From: Leyella stercorea
Lineage (GTDB): Bacteria; Bacteroidota; Bacteroidia; Bacteroidales; Bacteroidaceae
NCBI RefSeq assembly: GCF_021531355.1
Contig: NZ_JADYTS010000019.1
Location: 1 to 42,617, forward strand
Direction: 5' to 3'
DNA length: 42,617 nt
Shown: piece by piece, positions 1-7,882 of the stretch
Layout of the letters: every line of letters starts with the position of its first letter
How positions within the stretch are numbered: position 1 is the stretch's first letter
Translations under genes and position numbers: made by a program
Notes under the pieces: model-generated
The model's input: the letters and a program-made list of their open reading frames with translations, nothing else
What the model was told of the DNA's origin: nothing
Database searches by the model: none

Positions 1-10
1 ACAAAGCTGT

Positions 11-61
11 TTTTCTAATGGCGGTCATTAGAAAAAGCTTCTTGTCATTTTCTAATGACCG
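11..61. repeat. triple-arm inverted repeat (alternative hairpins)
   Basis: TTTTCTAATG at 11-20 pairs with CATTAGAAAA at 26-35 around a 5-base loop. The second arm, extended to 22-35, is also a perfect 14-base complement of 48-61. One central arm can therefore pair with either the left or the right arm. It could be a terminator of a gene left of the window or a switchable structure. Only the base pairing is visible. Confidence 0.6.
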
Positions 62-330
62 ATTTGGGTTTATATTACCATTTGCATATTTCATACATAT
101 ATACAATGCGTAAAGGATGAAAAGCTTGCATGCCTTATCGTAAAATAATGTTAATACATATTGGAATGATTAGCCATTTCTCAATAAGTATCCCGAGAAA
201 AGTGTTTTTTTGCAAAAACATATTTTCAGAAATCATTTTTACAAAATGAAAATCGGCACATACACAAGCCTTTTGCTTGGTATGTGCCGAAACCATTTTT
301 CACAAGAATAATACGGACTATGTCTTAGCA

Positions 331-367
331 AAAAAAGCCGCGATAGACTTCACAGTCCGTCGCGGCT
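331..367 (-). terminator. rho-independent terminator of glnN
   Basis: Arms 336-343 (AGCCGCGA) and 360-367 (TCGCGGCT) are perfect complements. The inner bases 346-349 and 354-357 extend the stem around a TCAC loop. Read on the minus strand, the stem is followed directly by a run of T (complement of A at 331-335). It lies about 60 bases past the glnN stop codon, so it very probably ends the glnN transcript. Confidence 0.8.
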
Positions 368-424
368 AAACTTAAACAACCAATAAAAGAAATAGATTGC
401 TGTTAAGTTTTATTTTTATGATTT

Positions 425-2614
425 TTATCGGATGAACAGGAGTTCGCGATACTTAGGCAGAGTCCAGAGCTCGTCGGCAACGATAAGCTCGAGCTTGTCT
501 ATCTGATAACGTATCTCCTCCATCTTCGGAGCTACGGTGTCGTGATAGGCAATAGCCTTCTCGTGTTCGTCTTCAATCTTGTTGGCTACCTTGCGGGCAT
601 TGACCAGTTCCTCCACACCAGTCTCAATGATCTGTGTGCGTTCAGCCATCTCTTCGATAATCTTCTTGTTGCGTGAGGTCAGCTTGTCTGCCTTCTCGGC
701 AGGGAAGATGTCGTACATGCTCTGTACGTTCTTGGCCAGACGGCTCTGATAGTGAGTGCATACGGGGATGATATGGTTCATAGAGAGGTCGCCGAATACA
801 CGTGCCTCAATCTGAATCTTCTTTGTATAAGTCTCCCACTTCACCTCGTTGCGTGCCTCAAGCTCCTTACGGCTCATCACGTTCTGGCCCTCAAACATCT
901 TGATAGTAGCCTCGTCGAGATAGCGCTCGAAGATTTTCGGGCAAGAAGTCTCGCAGTCAAGACCGCGACGCTTAGCCTCCTCAACCCACTCGTCAGAGTA
1001 GCCGTTGCCATCGAAATGGATAGGCTTGCAGAACTTAACGTCCTCGCGGATAACGTCGAGTATTGCGCATATCTTGTCCTCGCCCTTCTCGATGAGAGCG
1101 TCAACACGCTGCTTGAAATCCTGCAGAGCCTCAGCCACAGCAGTATTCAGTACGATCATAGCCGAAGCACAGTTGGCTTCAGAACCTACAGCACGGAACT
1201 CGAAGCGGTTGCCGGTGAATGCGAACGGCGATGTACGGTTGCGGTCGGTATTGTCGACGAGCAGTTCAGGAATCTCAGGGATGTCGAGCTGCAGTCCCTG
1301 CTTGCCGGCGATGTCGAAGAGTTCGTCCTTTTCTGAGGTCTCGATGCGCGAGAGAATCTCAGTAAGCTGACGACCCAGGAACGACGAAATGATGGCAGGA
1401 GGAGCCTCGTTGGCACCAAGACGATGTGCATTGGTAGCGCTCATGATGCTCGCCTTGAGCAGTCCGTTGTGCTTGTATACCGCCATAAGGGTCTCAACGA
1501 TGAACACGATGAAGCGGAGGTTGTCCATCGGGGTCTTGCCAGGACCGTGCAGCAGTACGCCGGTATCGGTAGCGAGACTCCAGTTCTCGTGTTTGCCCGA
1601 ACCGTTGATGCCTGCGAACGGCTTCTCGTGCAACAGTACGCGGAAGCCATGATGACGAGCCACCTTCTTCATGAGCGACATGAGCAGCATGTTGTGGTCG
1701 ATGGCAATGTTGGTCTCCTCGAAGATAGGAGCCAGCTCAAACTGGTTGGGTGCAACCTCGTTGTGGCGTGTCTTGCAGGGGATGCCCAGTTCGAGAGCCT
1801 GAATCTCCAAGTCCTTCATGAAAGCCTGCACGCGCTCGGGGATAGCACCGAAGTAGTGGTCGTCCATCTGCTGGTTCTTTGCAGAGTCGTGACCCATAAG
1901 TGTGCGTCCGGTAAGCATGAGGTCGGGACGTGCCGAGTACAGTCCTTCGTCAACGAGGAAGTACTCCTGCTCCCAACCGAGGTTAGAAATGACCTTCTTC
2001 ACTTCCGGATAGAAGTAGTGGCAAACATCAGTGGCTGCTACATTCACAGCATGCAGCGAGCGCAGAAGCGGAGCCTTGTAGTCAAGAGCCTCGCCTGTAT
2101 ATGAGATGAAGATGGTAGGAATACACAGCGTATCGTCGATGATGAACACCGGCGAAGTTGGATCCCAAGCCGAATAGCCACGTGCCTCGAACGTGTTACG
2201 GATACCGCCGTTAGGGAACGAGCTGGCGTCAGGCTCCTGCTGTACGAGCAGTTTGCCCGAGAACTCCTCAATCATGCCGCCCTTACCGTCGTGTTCGATG
2301 AAGGCATCGTGCTTCTCGGCTGTGCCTTCGGTAAGCGGCTGGAACCAGTGTGTGTAGTGTGTCACACCGTTCTCGTCAGCCCACTGCTTGATGCCCTTAG
2401 CCACTGCATCGGCTATGGAGCGGTCAAGACGAGCACCGTTGTCGATAACATCGATGAGTTTCTCATACACGTCGCGCGGAAGATACTTGTACATCTTGGC
2501 GCGGTTGAAAACGTTCTTACCGAAGAACTCCGATGGACGTTCAATCGGTGCAATCACGTCGACGGGTTTCTTGTTGAAAGCGTCGGCTACAACCTCGAAT
2601 CTCAAATTTGCCAT
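425..2614 (-). CDS. glnN: glutamine synthetase type III
   Basis: ATP-dependent glutamine synthetase of the GSIII class, making glutamine from glutamate and ammonium in the cytoplasm. The 729-residue length is that of Bacteroides GlnN and much longer than GSI (about 470). Visible family signatures include the N-terminal ERPSEFFGKNVF block, the glutamate-binding region around NEVAPNQFELAP, the ATP-site stretch AGINGSGKHENWS, and the GANEAPPAIISSFLG block. The start codon follows an A-rich leader. No TAnnTTTG box lies between it and dapL, so it may be read through from dapF-dapL or use an atypical promoter within the decamer repeats. A strong terminator follows. The nearby amt remnant and asnB make this a nitrogen-assimilation locus. 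Identification is secure; the transcription unit is inferred. Confidence 0.97.
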   Translation of the reverse strand: MANLRFEVVADAFNKKPVDVIAPIERPSEFFGKNVFNRAKMYKYLPRDVYEKLIDVIDNGARLDRSIADAVAKGIKQWADENGVTHYTHWFQPLTEGTAEKHDAFIEHDGKGGMIEEFSGKLLVQQEPDASSFPNGGIRNTFEARGYSAWDPTSPVFIIDDTLCIPTIFISYTGEALDYKAPLLRSLHAVNVAATDVCHYFYPEVKKVISNLGWEQEYFLVDEGLYSARPDLMLTGRTLMGHDSAKNQQMDDHYFGAIPERVQAFMKDLEIQALELGIPCKTRHNEVAPNQFELAPIFEETNIAIDHNMLLMSLMKKVARHHGFRVLLHEKPFAGINGSGKHENWSLATDTGVLLHGPGKTPMDNLRFIVFIVETLMAVYKHNGLLKASIMSATNAHRLGANEAPPAIISSFLGRQLTEILSRIETSEKDELFDIAGKQGLQLDIPEIPELLVDNTDRNRTSPFAFTGNRFEFRAVGSEANCASAMIVLNTAVAEALQDFKQRVDALIEKGEDKICAILDVIREDVKFCKPIHFDGNGYSDEWVEEAKRRGLDCETSCPKIFERYLDEATIKMFEGQNVMSRKELEARNEVKWETYTKKIQIEARVFGDLSMNHIIPVCTHYQSRLAKNVQSMYDIFPAEKADKLTSRNKKIIEEMAERTQIIETGVEELVNARKVANKIEDEHEKAIAYHDTVAPKMEEIRYQIDKLELIVADELWTLPKYRELLFIR

Positions 2615-2649
2615 TGTTGTTTCTTTCTTTTATGTTGTTTGTTTTTAGT

Positions 2650-2755
2650 TTTTACTGAGCCTTACTGGGCCTTCTTAAGGCTTACTGAGCCTTGCTGGGC
2701 CTTACTGGCCCTTCTTAGGCCTTTTTAAGCCTTGCTGAGCCAGGCTTAGAGGCTT
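2650..2755. repeat. degenerate decamer repeat tract between dapL and glnN
   Basis: Read on the minus strand the tract is about nine degenerate copies of AAGGCYCAGY with one or two length changes. It fills most of the 154 bases between the dapL stop and the glnN start, so it would sit in the glnN mRNA leader. Many copies can pair with each other (AAGGCC/GGCCTT), giving several alternative small hairpins. No function is known to me. Confidence 0.7.
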
Positions 2756-2768
2756 TGATGGGGTATTC

Positions 2769-4007
2769 TTATGCTTTGCTGAGCCATTCCTTGATGCGTC
2801 GCATTGCTTCGTGGCAGTCGTCGCGGTCGCCGAAGGCTGTTAGTCGGACATATCCCTCGCCGCTCGGTCCGAAGCCTACGCCCGGTGTGCACACCACGCC
2901 TACAGCATAGAGCATCTGCTCGAAGAACTTCCACGAGTCGATACCGTCGGGAGTCTTCACCCACAGATACGGAGCATTGCGTCCGCCGAACACCTTGAAG
3001 CCCATCTGCGTGAGCTGTTCGTGCATGTAGTGGGCGTTGTTCATATAGTAGTCGATGGTGGCCTTCACCTGCTTCTTGCCCTCGGGCGTGTAGATGGCGG
3101 CTGCGGCACGCTGCGAGATGTAGCTTGTACCATTGAACTTGGTCGACTGCCGGCGGTCCCACAGATGGTTTAGCTCGACACGCTGCTTGCCGTCGAGCGT
3201 CACGGCTGTAATGTCCTTGGGAATGATGGTATATCCGCAACGTACACCGGTGAATCCGGCTGTCTTCGAATAGCTGCGGAACTCGATGGCACACTTGCGT
3301 GCTCCCTTTATCTCGTATATCGAGTGCGGTATGTTGTCGTCCTGGATATACGCCTCGTAAGCGGCATCATAGAATATGATAGTGTCGTTGTCGAGAGCGT
3401 ACTTCACCCATTTCTTCAGTTCGTCCTTAGGCAATACTGTGCCCGTAGGATTGTTGGGATAGCACAGGTATATCATGTCGACACGATGGTCGGGTATCTG
3501 CGGCACGAAATTGTTGTCGGCTGTGCACGGCATATAGTTGACGTTGCTCCAGCGTCCGTTCTCAAGCACTCCGGCACGACCGCACATTACGTTCGAATCG
3601 ATATATACCGGATAGATAGGGTCAGTCACTCCGATGGAGTTGTCCCAGCGTACTATCTCGCCAATGTTGCCCGTATCGCTCTTGGCTCCGTCGTTGACGA
3701 ACACTTCGCTTGGGTCGATATGTATGCCTCGCGGTGCATAATCGTTCTTCACAATAGCCTCGCGCAGGAAGTCGTATCCGCGCTCAGGCCCGTATCCGTG
3801 AAACGATGCCTTTGTAGCCATCTCGTCGACGGCCTTGTGCATAGCCTCTATTACAGCCGGACAAAGCGGTTGTGTCACGTCTCCTATGCCGAGACTTATC
3901 ACCCTAACCTGCGGGTGCGACACCTTGAAGGCATTCACCTTCTTGGCAATATCTGCAAACAAGTAGTTGTTTGAGAGCTTCAGGAAATGTTCGTTTACCA
4001 GTGCCAT
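2769..4007 (-). CDS. dapL: LL-diaminopimelate aminotransferase
   Basis: PLP-dependent class I/II aminotransferase that converts tetrahydrodipicolinate directly to LL-diaminopimelate, using glutamate as amino donor, in the DapL variant of lysine and peptidoglycan synthesis. At 412 residues it matches the family. Lys248 in SYSKTAGFTGVRCGY is the PLP Schiff-base lysine. The segment YPNNPTGTV is the substrate/PLP-binding Asn block, and DGAKSDTGNIGE is typical of DapL rather than of aspartate aminotransferases. It lies directly downstream of dapF on the same strand, which supplies the next step, so the two are likely co-transcribed although a 240-base repeat element separates them. The bases before its ATG belong to that repeat and contain no Shine-Dalgarno sequence. 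Confidence 0.96.
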   Translation of the reverse strand: MALVNEHFLKLSNNYLFADIAKKVNAFKVSHPQVRVISLGIGDVTQPLCPAVIEAMHKAVDEMATKASFHGYGPERGYDFLREAIVKNDYAPRGIHIDPSEVFVNDGAKSDTGNIGEIVRWDNSIGVTDPIYPVYIDSNVMCGRAGVLENGRWSNVNYMPCTADNNFVPQIPDHRVDMIYLCYPNNPTGTVLPKDELKKWVKYALDNDTIIFYDAAYEAYIQDDNIPHSIYEIKGARKCAIEFRSYSKTAGFTGVRCGYTIIPKDITAVTLDGKQRVELNHLWDRRQSTKFNGTSYISQRAAAAIYTPEGKKQVKATIDYYMNNAHYMHEQLTQMGFKVFGGRNAPYLWVKTPDGIDSWKFFEQMLYAVGVVCTPGVGFGPSGEGYVRLTAFGDRDDCHEAMRRIKEWLSKA

Positions 4008-4012
4008 ACCTG

Positions 4013-4250
4013 TTGAATTTTGAATTTTGAGTTTTGAATTTTGAATTATTCTCGGCTTACGCCTGCGATTTGGAGTTTTTGAATTTTGAATTGTCCTTAT
4101 GGAATTTTGAATTTTGAGTTTTGAGTTAGGAATTGGTCGGCTGCGCCGATTTGAAATTGTTCAATGTTGAATTCACAATTCAATAACTCAAAAATGCCGT
4201 AGGCATAAATTCAAAACTCAAAATTCAAAATTCAAAATTGCCGAAGGCTT
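4013..4250. repeat. heptamer/GC-palindrome intergenic element, copy 1
   Basis: The whole dapF-dapL gap is made of heptamers close to TTTTGAA (left half) and their complement TTCAAAA (right half), interrupted by short GC palindromes such as TCGGCTGCGCCGA and GCCGTAGGC. The halves can fold onto each other. A 28-base core at 4043-4070, beginning GAATTATTCTCGGCTTACGC, is shared with copies at 11105-11132 and 16505-16532. The element runs into the dapF stop codon and to within a few bases of the dapL start. Confidence 0.85.
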
Positions 4251-5106
4251 ACGGCAGTTTCACTTCTCCTTCAAATGCGAACGCTGCCGGTCCGGTCATA
4301 TATACATGTCCGTCCTGCTCGTTCCATTCTATGTGCAGTGTGCCGCCATCCATTGCAATGTCGCTTGTACGGCCTTTACGGTCGGTCAGTGCGGCTGCTA
4401 CGGCTGTGGCGCAAGCGCCAGTGCCGCATGCCATCGTTATCCCGCTGCCACGCTCCCATACACGGGTGCGGATGGTGCCGTCGTCCATGAGCTGAGCAAA
4501 CTCTATGTTGCAACGCTCGGGGAAGGCTGCGTCACGCTCCATGATGGAGCCGTATCGGGCTATGTCGAGAGTCTGGATGTCGTCGACAAAGCACACGAAA
4601 TGGGGATTGCCCATCGACACGAAGGTGCCACGGAAGGTGCGGAAGTCGGCAGTGAGAGTATCGCCTGCCTTCTCGTCATACTGCTTCTCGTTGTGAAACA
4701 CGGGCTGCAGCATGTCTACCGTGACGCTTTCCACCTTATTTATATTATGGTCTTCGTCGGCAAGATGCAGCTTCAGTATCTTCACTCCCGACAGCGTCTG
4801 CAGTCGTATGGAGGTTTTACTGGTGAGCCCTTTCTCGTACAGATACTTGCCAATGCATCGCGACGCGTTGCCGCACATCATGGCTTCCGATCCGTCGGCA
4901 TTGAAAATGCGCATCGAGAAATCGGCTTCTACTCCTTCATCGGGCTTGCCTATCAATACAAGTCCGTCGCTGCCTATGCCAGTATGGTATTTGCTCCATG
5001 CTATTGCAGCCTTTGACGGGTCGGGAATGTTATACTTCTGCGTGTCTACATATATATAGTCATTGCCAGCCCCGTGCATCTTTGTGAACTTAACCGACTT
5101 TACCAT
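4249..5106 (-). CDS. dapF: diaminopimelate epimerase
   Basis: Cofactor-independent epimerase that converts LL- to meso-diaminopimelate for peptidoglycan and lysine. The two catalytic cysteines are visible: Cys78 in the MCGNASRC segment and Cys227 in [14 protein letters not shown]. The N-terminal MHGAGNDY and the GNPHFV motif are family hallmarks, and 285 residues is the normal length. It is the first gene of a probable dapF-dapL(-glnN) unit: a good promoter lies about 50 bases upstream. The last codons and the stop fall in a small palindrome (GCCGTAAGCCTTCGGC) that begins the downstream repeat element. Confidence 0.96.
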   Translation of the reverse strand: MVKSVKFTKMHGAGNDYIYVDTQKYNIPDPSKAAIAWSKYHTGIGSDGLVLIGKPDEGVEADFSMRIFNADGSEAMMCGNASRCIGKYLYEKGLTSKTSIRLQTLSGVKILKLHLADEDHNINKVESVTVDMLQPVFHNEKQYDEKAGDTLTADFRTFRGTFVSMGNPHFVCFVDDIQTLDIARYGSIMERDAAFPERCNIEFAQLMDDGTIRTRVWERGSGITMACGTGACATAVAAALTDRKGRTSDIAMDGGTLHIEWNEQDGHVYMTGPAAFAFEGEVKLP

Positions 5107-5155
5107 TTTGTCTATCTTTTTACCTTAAAGAATTACTCTTTGTCCTTTACGTTTG

Positions 5156-5186
5156 CAAAATTACAACAATTTGCGCAATAGACAAC
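5156..5186 (-). promoter_or_regulatory. Bacteroidetes-type promoter for dapF
   Basis: On the minus strand the -7 box TAATTTTG (5163-5156) lies 19 bases after GTTG (5186-5183), matching the TTTG-N19-21-TAnnTTTG pattern of the Bacteroidetes primary sigma factor. Transcription would start near 5149, giving a leader of about 40 bases before the dapF ATG. Confidence 0.7.
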
Positions 5187-5338
5187 AATATAATTACCAC
5201 ATTTTCGGGTTAATTATCTTTAAGTTTCTATTTGTAAGCATTCGATAGCGTTTTTCTTTCAAACTGAAAGTATTTCGTTTGTTTTAGTTTACAATTATGC
5301 ACCCTAAATAATATTAAACTATTAAAATGCTACTTTTA

Positions 5339-5371
5339 TATTGTTTTTGTTTGCTTTTTGTCGTAATTTTG
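5339..5371 (+). promoter_or_regulatory. promoter upstream of amt remnant and asnB
   Basis: TAATTTTG at 5364-5371 is a perfect TAnnTTTG -7 box. TATTG at 5339-5343, 20 bases upstream, serves as -33 box. The start would be near 5378, 54 bases before the ATG at 5432. This was presumably the native amt promoter. Confidence 0.65.
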
Positions 5372-5431
5372 CAGCGTGACAGTTACATAATGCAACGATA
5401 AACATAGAATAACCAATAAAAAGAAAGTTAT

Positions 5432-5551
5432 ATGAGTCACCTATATATTATATGTACTGGTAGACAAGACCATCGGAATGCGTGTCTGCCGACGCGTTGA
5501 AGAGGAAGGTCTCGACATATACGAGCACGGAGAGAGTGCCTACAACTAAAT
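5432..5551 (+). pseudogene. amt: C-terminal remnant of an ammonium transporter
   Basis: In the frame that starts with GTC at 5436 the sequence encodes 37 residues ending at a TAA and containing TIGMRVCRRVEEEGLDIYEHG followed by ESAYN. This is the conserved cytoplasmic tail of Amt/AmtB ammonium channels (pattern GLRVSxEEExxGLDxxEHGExAY). The eleven membrane helices, about 1.2 kb of gene, are missing. An ATG at 5432, in another frame, follows an A-rich leader identical in style to that of asnB, and a good promoter stands upstream. The simplest reading is an internal deletion joining the start of amt, out of frame, to its last codons. Out of frame, the ATG gives only a 22-residue product. A hairpin that looks like the amt terminator follows. 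The alternative is an assembly deletion. Confidence 0.75.
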
Positions 5552-5616
5552 GTGTGGGGAGTTAGAAAATCAAGTAAATGTGCTGACCTAAAATAATGAC
5601 TATTCTTTTGATCCTG

Positions 5617-5659
5617 GATGCCCTCTGCCTCGCGTGGCAGAGGGGCATCTTTGAATTTT
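5617..5659 (+). terminator. hairpin between amt remnant and asnB
   Basis: GATGCC-CTCTGCC (5617-5629) pairs with GGCAGAGGGGCATC (5636-5649), leaving one bulged G, followed by TTTGAATTTT. It is probably the original terminator of amt. If the promoter at 5364 also serves asnB, this hairpin would reduce that transcription. Confidence 0.6.
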
Positions 5660-5742
5660 AAAACGAATAGACAAGGGTCGTACGACATCAGGAAAATACA
5701 CCCCCAAACAAACAGCAAAAACCAATAAAAGAAGACAAAAAT

Positions 5743-7407
5743 ATGTGTGGAATTGTATCTATTTTCAACCTTCGGGAGCAGACTCCCGAGTTGCGCCAAA
5801 AGGCTCTGCGCATGAGCCGTAAGATTCGTCATCGCGGTCCGGACTGGAGCGGTATATACTGCGGAGGTTCTGCCATTCTGGCTCACGAACGCCTGTCGAT
5901 AGTCGATCCCGAATCGGGCGGACAGCCATTGTTCTCGCCCGACCGCCAGCAAGTGCTTGCCGTCAACGGCGAGATATACAACCATCAGGACATACGCGAG
6001 CGCTATAAGGGCAAATATGAGTTTCAGACGGGCAGCGACTGCGAGGTAATCCTCGCCCTGTATCGCGACAAGGGCATCGACTTCCTTGAAGACCTGAGCG
6101 GCATATTCGCCTTCGCCCTGTACGACCAGGAGCGCGACGAGTTTCTGATTGCACGCGATCCCATCGGTGTAATTCCCCTATACATAGGCTACGACAGCGA
6201 CGGCACCGTGTTCGTTGCATCCGAACTGAAAGCCCTTGAGGGCGAGTGCGAAAGCTACGAACCATTCCTGCCGGGCCACTACTACTCAAGTCGCGAGGGC
6301 AAGATGACCCGCTACTACAAGCGCGACTGGTTCAACTACGAAGCCGTGAAAGACAACAAGGCGAGCGTCAGCGCCATCCACGATGCACTGGAGGACGCTG
6401 TGCGCCGCCAACTTATGAGCGATGTGCCCTACGGAGTACTGCTGTCGGGCGGACTCGACTCGTCTGTCATCTCGGCAATAGCCGAAAAATACTCCGAGCG
6501 ACGCATCGAATCGGACGGCAAGGAACGTGCCTGGTGGCCACGCCTGCACTCGTTTGCCGTAGGACTGAAGGGTGCGCCCGACTTGGCTAAGGCACGGCTT
6601 GTGGCTGACTACATAGGAACGGTCCACCACGAGATAAACTACACCATTCAGGAGGGACTCGACGCCATACGCGACGTGATATACTTCATCGAGACCTACG
6701 ACGTAACCACCGTGCGAGCCTCAACACCTATGTATCTGCTGGCACGTGTAATAAAGTCGATGGGCATAAAGATGGTGCTCTCTGGCGAGGGTGCCGACGA
6801 GATATTCGGAGGCTACCTGTACTTTCATAAAGCTCCCGACGCACGCGCTTTCCACGAAGAGACGGTGCGCAAGCTGTCCAAACTGCATCTGTACGACTGT
6901 CTGCGTGCCAACAAGAGTCTGTCGGCATGGGGAGTTGAGGGACGTGTGCCCTTCCTCGACAAGGAATTCCTTGACGTGGCTATGCGCACCAATCCCGAGG
7001 CAAAGATGTGCCCGGGCAAGACCATTGAGAAGAAGATTGTACGTGAGGCATTCGCAGACATGCTGCCCGAAGAGGTGGCATGGCGACAGAAGGAGCAGTT
7101 CAGCGACGGTGTGGGCTACTCGTGGATTGACACGTTGAAGCAGATAACAGAGCAGCAGGTGTCGGACGAGCAGATGGCTCATGCTGCCGAGCTATTCCCC
7201 ATCAATCCGCCACGCTGCAAGGAGGAGTACTACTACCGCTCGATCTTCGAAGAACACTTCCCATCGGAGTCGGCTGCTCGCAGCGTGCCCAGCGTCCCGA
7301 GCGTAGCATGTTCTACCGCCGAAGCGCTGGCTTGGGACAAAGCGTTCCAAGGCAAGAACGACCCCAGCGGACGTGCAGTAGCAGGTGTACACGAGAATGC
7401 GTACTAA
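5743..7407 (+). CDS. asnB: asparagine synthase B, glutamine-hydrolysing
   Basis: Makes asparagine from aspartate, ATP and glutamine nitrogen. The 554 residues equal E. coli AsnB in length. The N-terminal class II glutaminase domain starts with MCGIV, so Cys2 becomes the nucleophile after Met removal; RHRGPD, NGEIYNH and the SDCE segment are its substrate-binding parts. The synthetase domain has the PP-loop SGGLDSS at 235-241 and the GEGADEIFGGY block. The start is fixed by Cys2. The word AACCAATAAAAGAA lies 9 bases before the ATG. Transcription probably comes from the promoter at 5364 through the amt remnant, or from an unseen promoter after the hairpin. About 40 residues at the C-terminus are rich in Ser, Ala and Val. 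Confidence 0.97.
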   Translation: MCGIVSIFNLREQTPELRQKALRMSRKIRHRGPDWSGIYCGGSAILAHERLSIVDPESGGQPLFSPDRQQVLAVNGEIYNHQDIRERYKGKYEFQTGSDCEVILALYRDKGIDFLEDLSGIFAFALYDQERDEFLIARDPIGVIPLYIGYDSDGTVFVASELKALEGECESYEPFLPGHYYSSREGKMTRYYKRDWFNYEAVKDNKASVSAIHDALEDAVRRQLMSDVPYGVLLSGGLDSSVISAIAEKYSERRIESDGKERAWWPRLHSFAVGLKGAPDLAKARLVADYIGTVHHEINYTIQEGLDAIRDVIYFIETYDVTTVRASTPMYLLARVIKSMGIKMVLSGEGADEIFGGYLYFHKAPDARAFHEETVRKLSKLHLYDCLRANKSLSAWGVEGRVPFLDKEFLDVAMRTNPEAKMCPGKTIEKKIVREAFADMLPEEVAWRQKEQFSDGVGYSWIDTLKQITEQQVSDEQMAHAAELFPINPPRCKEEYYYRSIFEEHFPSESAARSVPSVPSVACSTAEALAWDKAFQGKNDPSGRAVAGVHENAY

Positions 7408-7882
7408 ATAAATTTCAACATCTCAACACCTCAACACCACACTCGGGGCTTCGTCCCGACACAATATTTGCATTTCTGACCGCTCAAAACTGCGAGTTGA
7501 ACGCACAAGGAAATCTTTGGCTCGAAATTCGTGAGTTTTGAGCGTATAAGACTATGTTGCTCATACACAACGTGTTAGCCCTAATACAACGTAGAACACG
7601 CTATGAGCAAGTGCAAAAAAACGTCCTTTTGATTTCAAATGGACTACATTTACAATGCAATAAGGGCTTCCTTGCACTCCAACTGTAGTCCTTTTGCATT
7701 GCAAAAGTAGTCCATTTGGAAAGCAAGGAAGCCCTAAATGAATAGTGAGGTGGTGTTTGACGCTGAAAAAACCGATAAAACCAGCGTCTGAAATCTCTAG
7801 AATCGATTTTTAAATTGTAAAAATTTTTTACTAACTGTACGATATTTGCATCAGTAAGCTCAGTTCTAATTACAATTTCCCA
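7408..7882. other. highly palindromic convergent intergenic region
   Basis: No gene is visible between the convergent ends of asnB and the glycosyltransferase. The region holds many inverted repeats: TCGGG/CCCGA at 7443-7447/7455-7459, an 11-base pair at 7481-7491/7534-7544, 9 plus 6 base pairs at 7557-7565/7602-7610 and 7571-7576/7595-7600, an interleaved set at 7636-7735 (separate entry) and GACGCTG/CAGCGTC at 7759-7765/7782-7788. None is followed by a clear T run. A structured RNA, a decayed repeat element or a set of terminators are all possible. Confidence 0.7.
7636..7735. repeat. interleaved inverted repeats with pseudoknot topology
   Basis: Three perfect complementary pairs occur in the order C-D-E-D'-C'-E'. 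C is 7636-7647 with 7707-7718 (12 bp, CAAATGGACTAC). D is 7653-7660 with 7694-7701 (8 bp, CAATGCAA). E is 7663-7675 with 7723-7735 (13 bp, AGGGCTTCCTTGC). C and D nest. E sits in their loop while its partner lies outside, which is the layout of an H-type pseudoknot. A near copy of C' (one mismatch) lies at 7685-7696. Confidence 0.65.

Larger units (their letters stand above)
1..424. other. intergenic region with several inverted repeats, no gene seen
   Basis: No ORF of convincing length or codon use lies here. The sequence is A/T-rich. It holds a three-part repeat at 11-61, a hairpin at 253-290 (arms 253-263 and 280-290, with an inner stem 265-269/275-279), and the glnN terminator at 331-367. 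The plus-strand word AACCAATAAAAGAA at 378-391 also occurs just upstream of the amt remnant and of asnB, where it looks like part of a translation leader. Here it is followed only by a very short reading frame. Confidence 0.6.

Noticed and set aside
4013..4250. CRISPR-like array of heptamers
   Set aside because: Units are too short, degenerate and without unique spacers, and no cas gene is present.
5550..5564. ATGTGTGGGGAG after the amt remnant, similar to the asnB start ATGTGTGG
   Set aside because: It stops after a few codons; the likeness is only about eight bases and can be chance.
7408..7882. tRNA or CRISPR array in the palindromic gap after asnB
   Set aside because: No cloverleaf with a TTCRANY loop and no regularly spaced identical direct repeats; the repeats are inverted and irregular.
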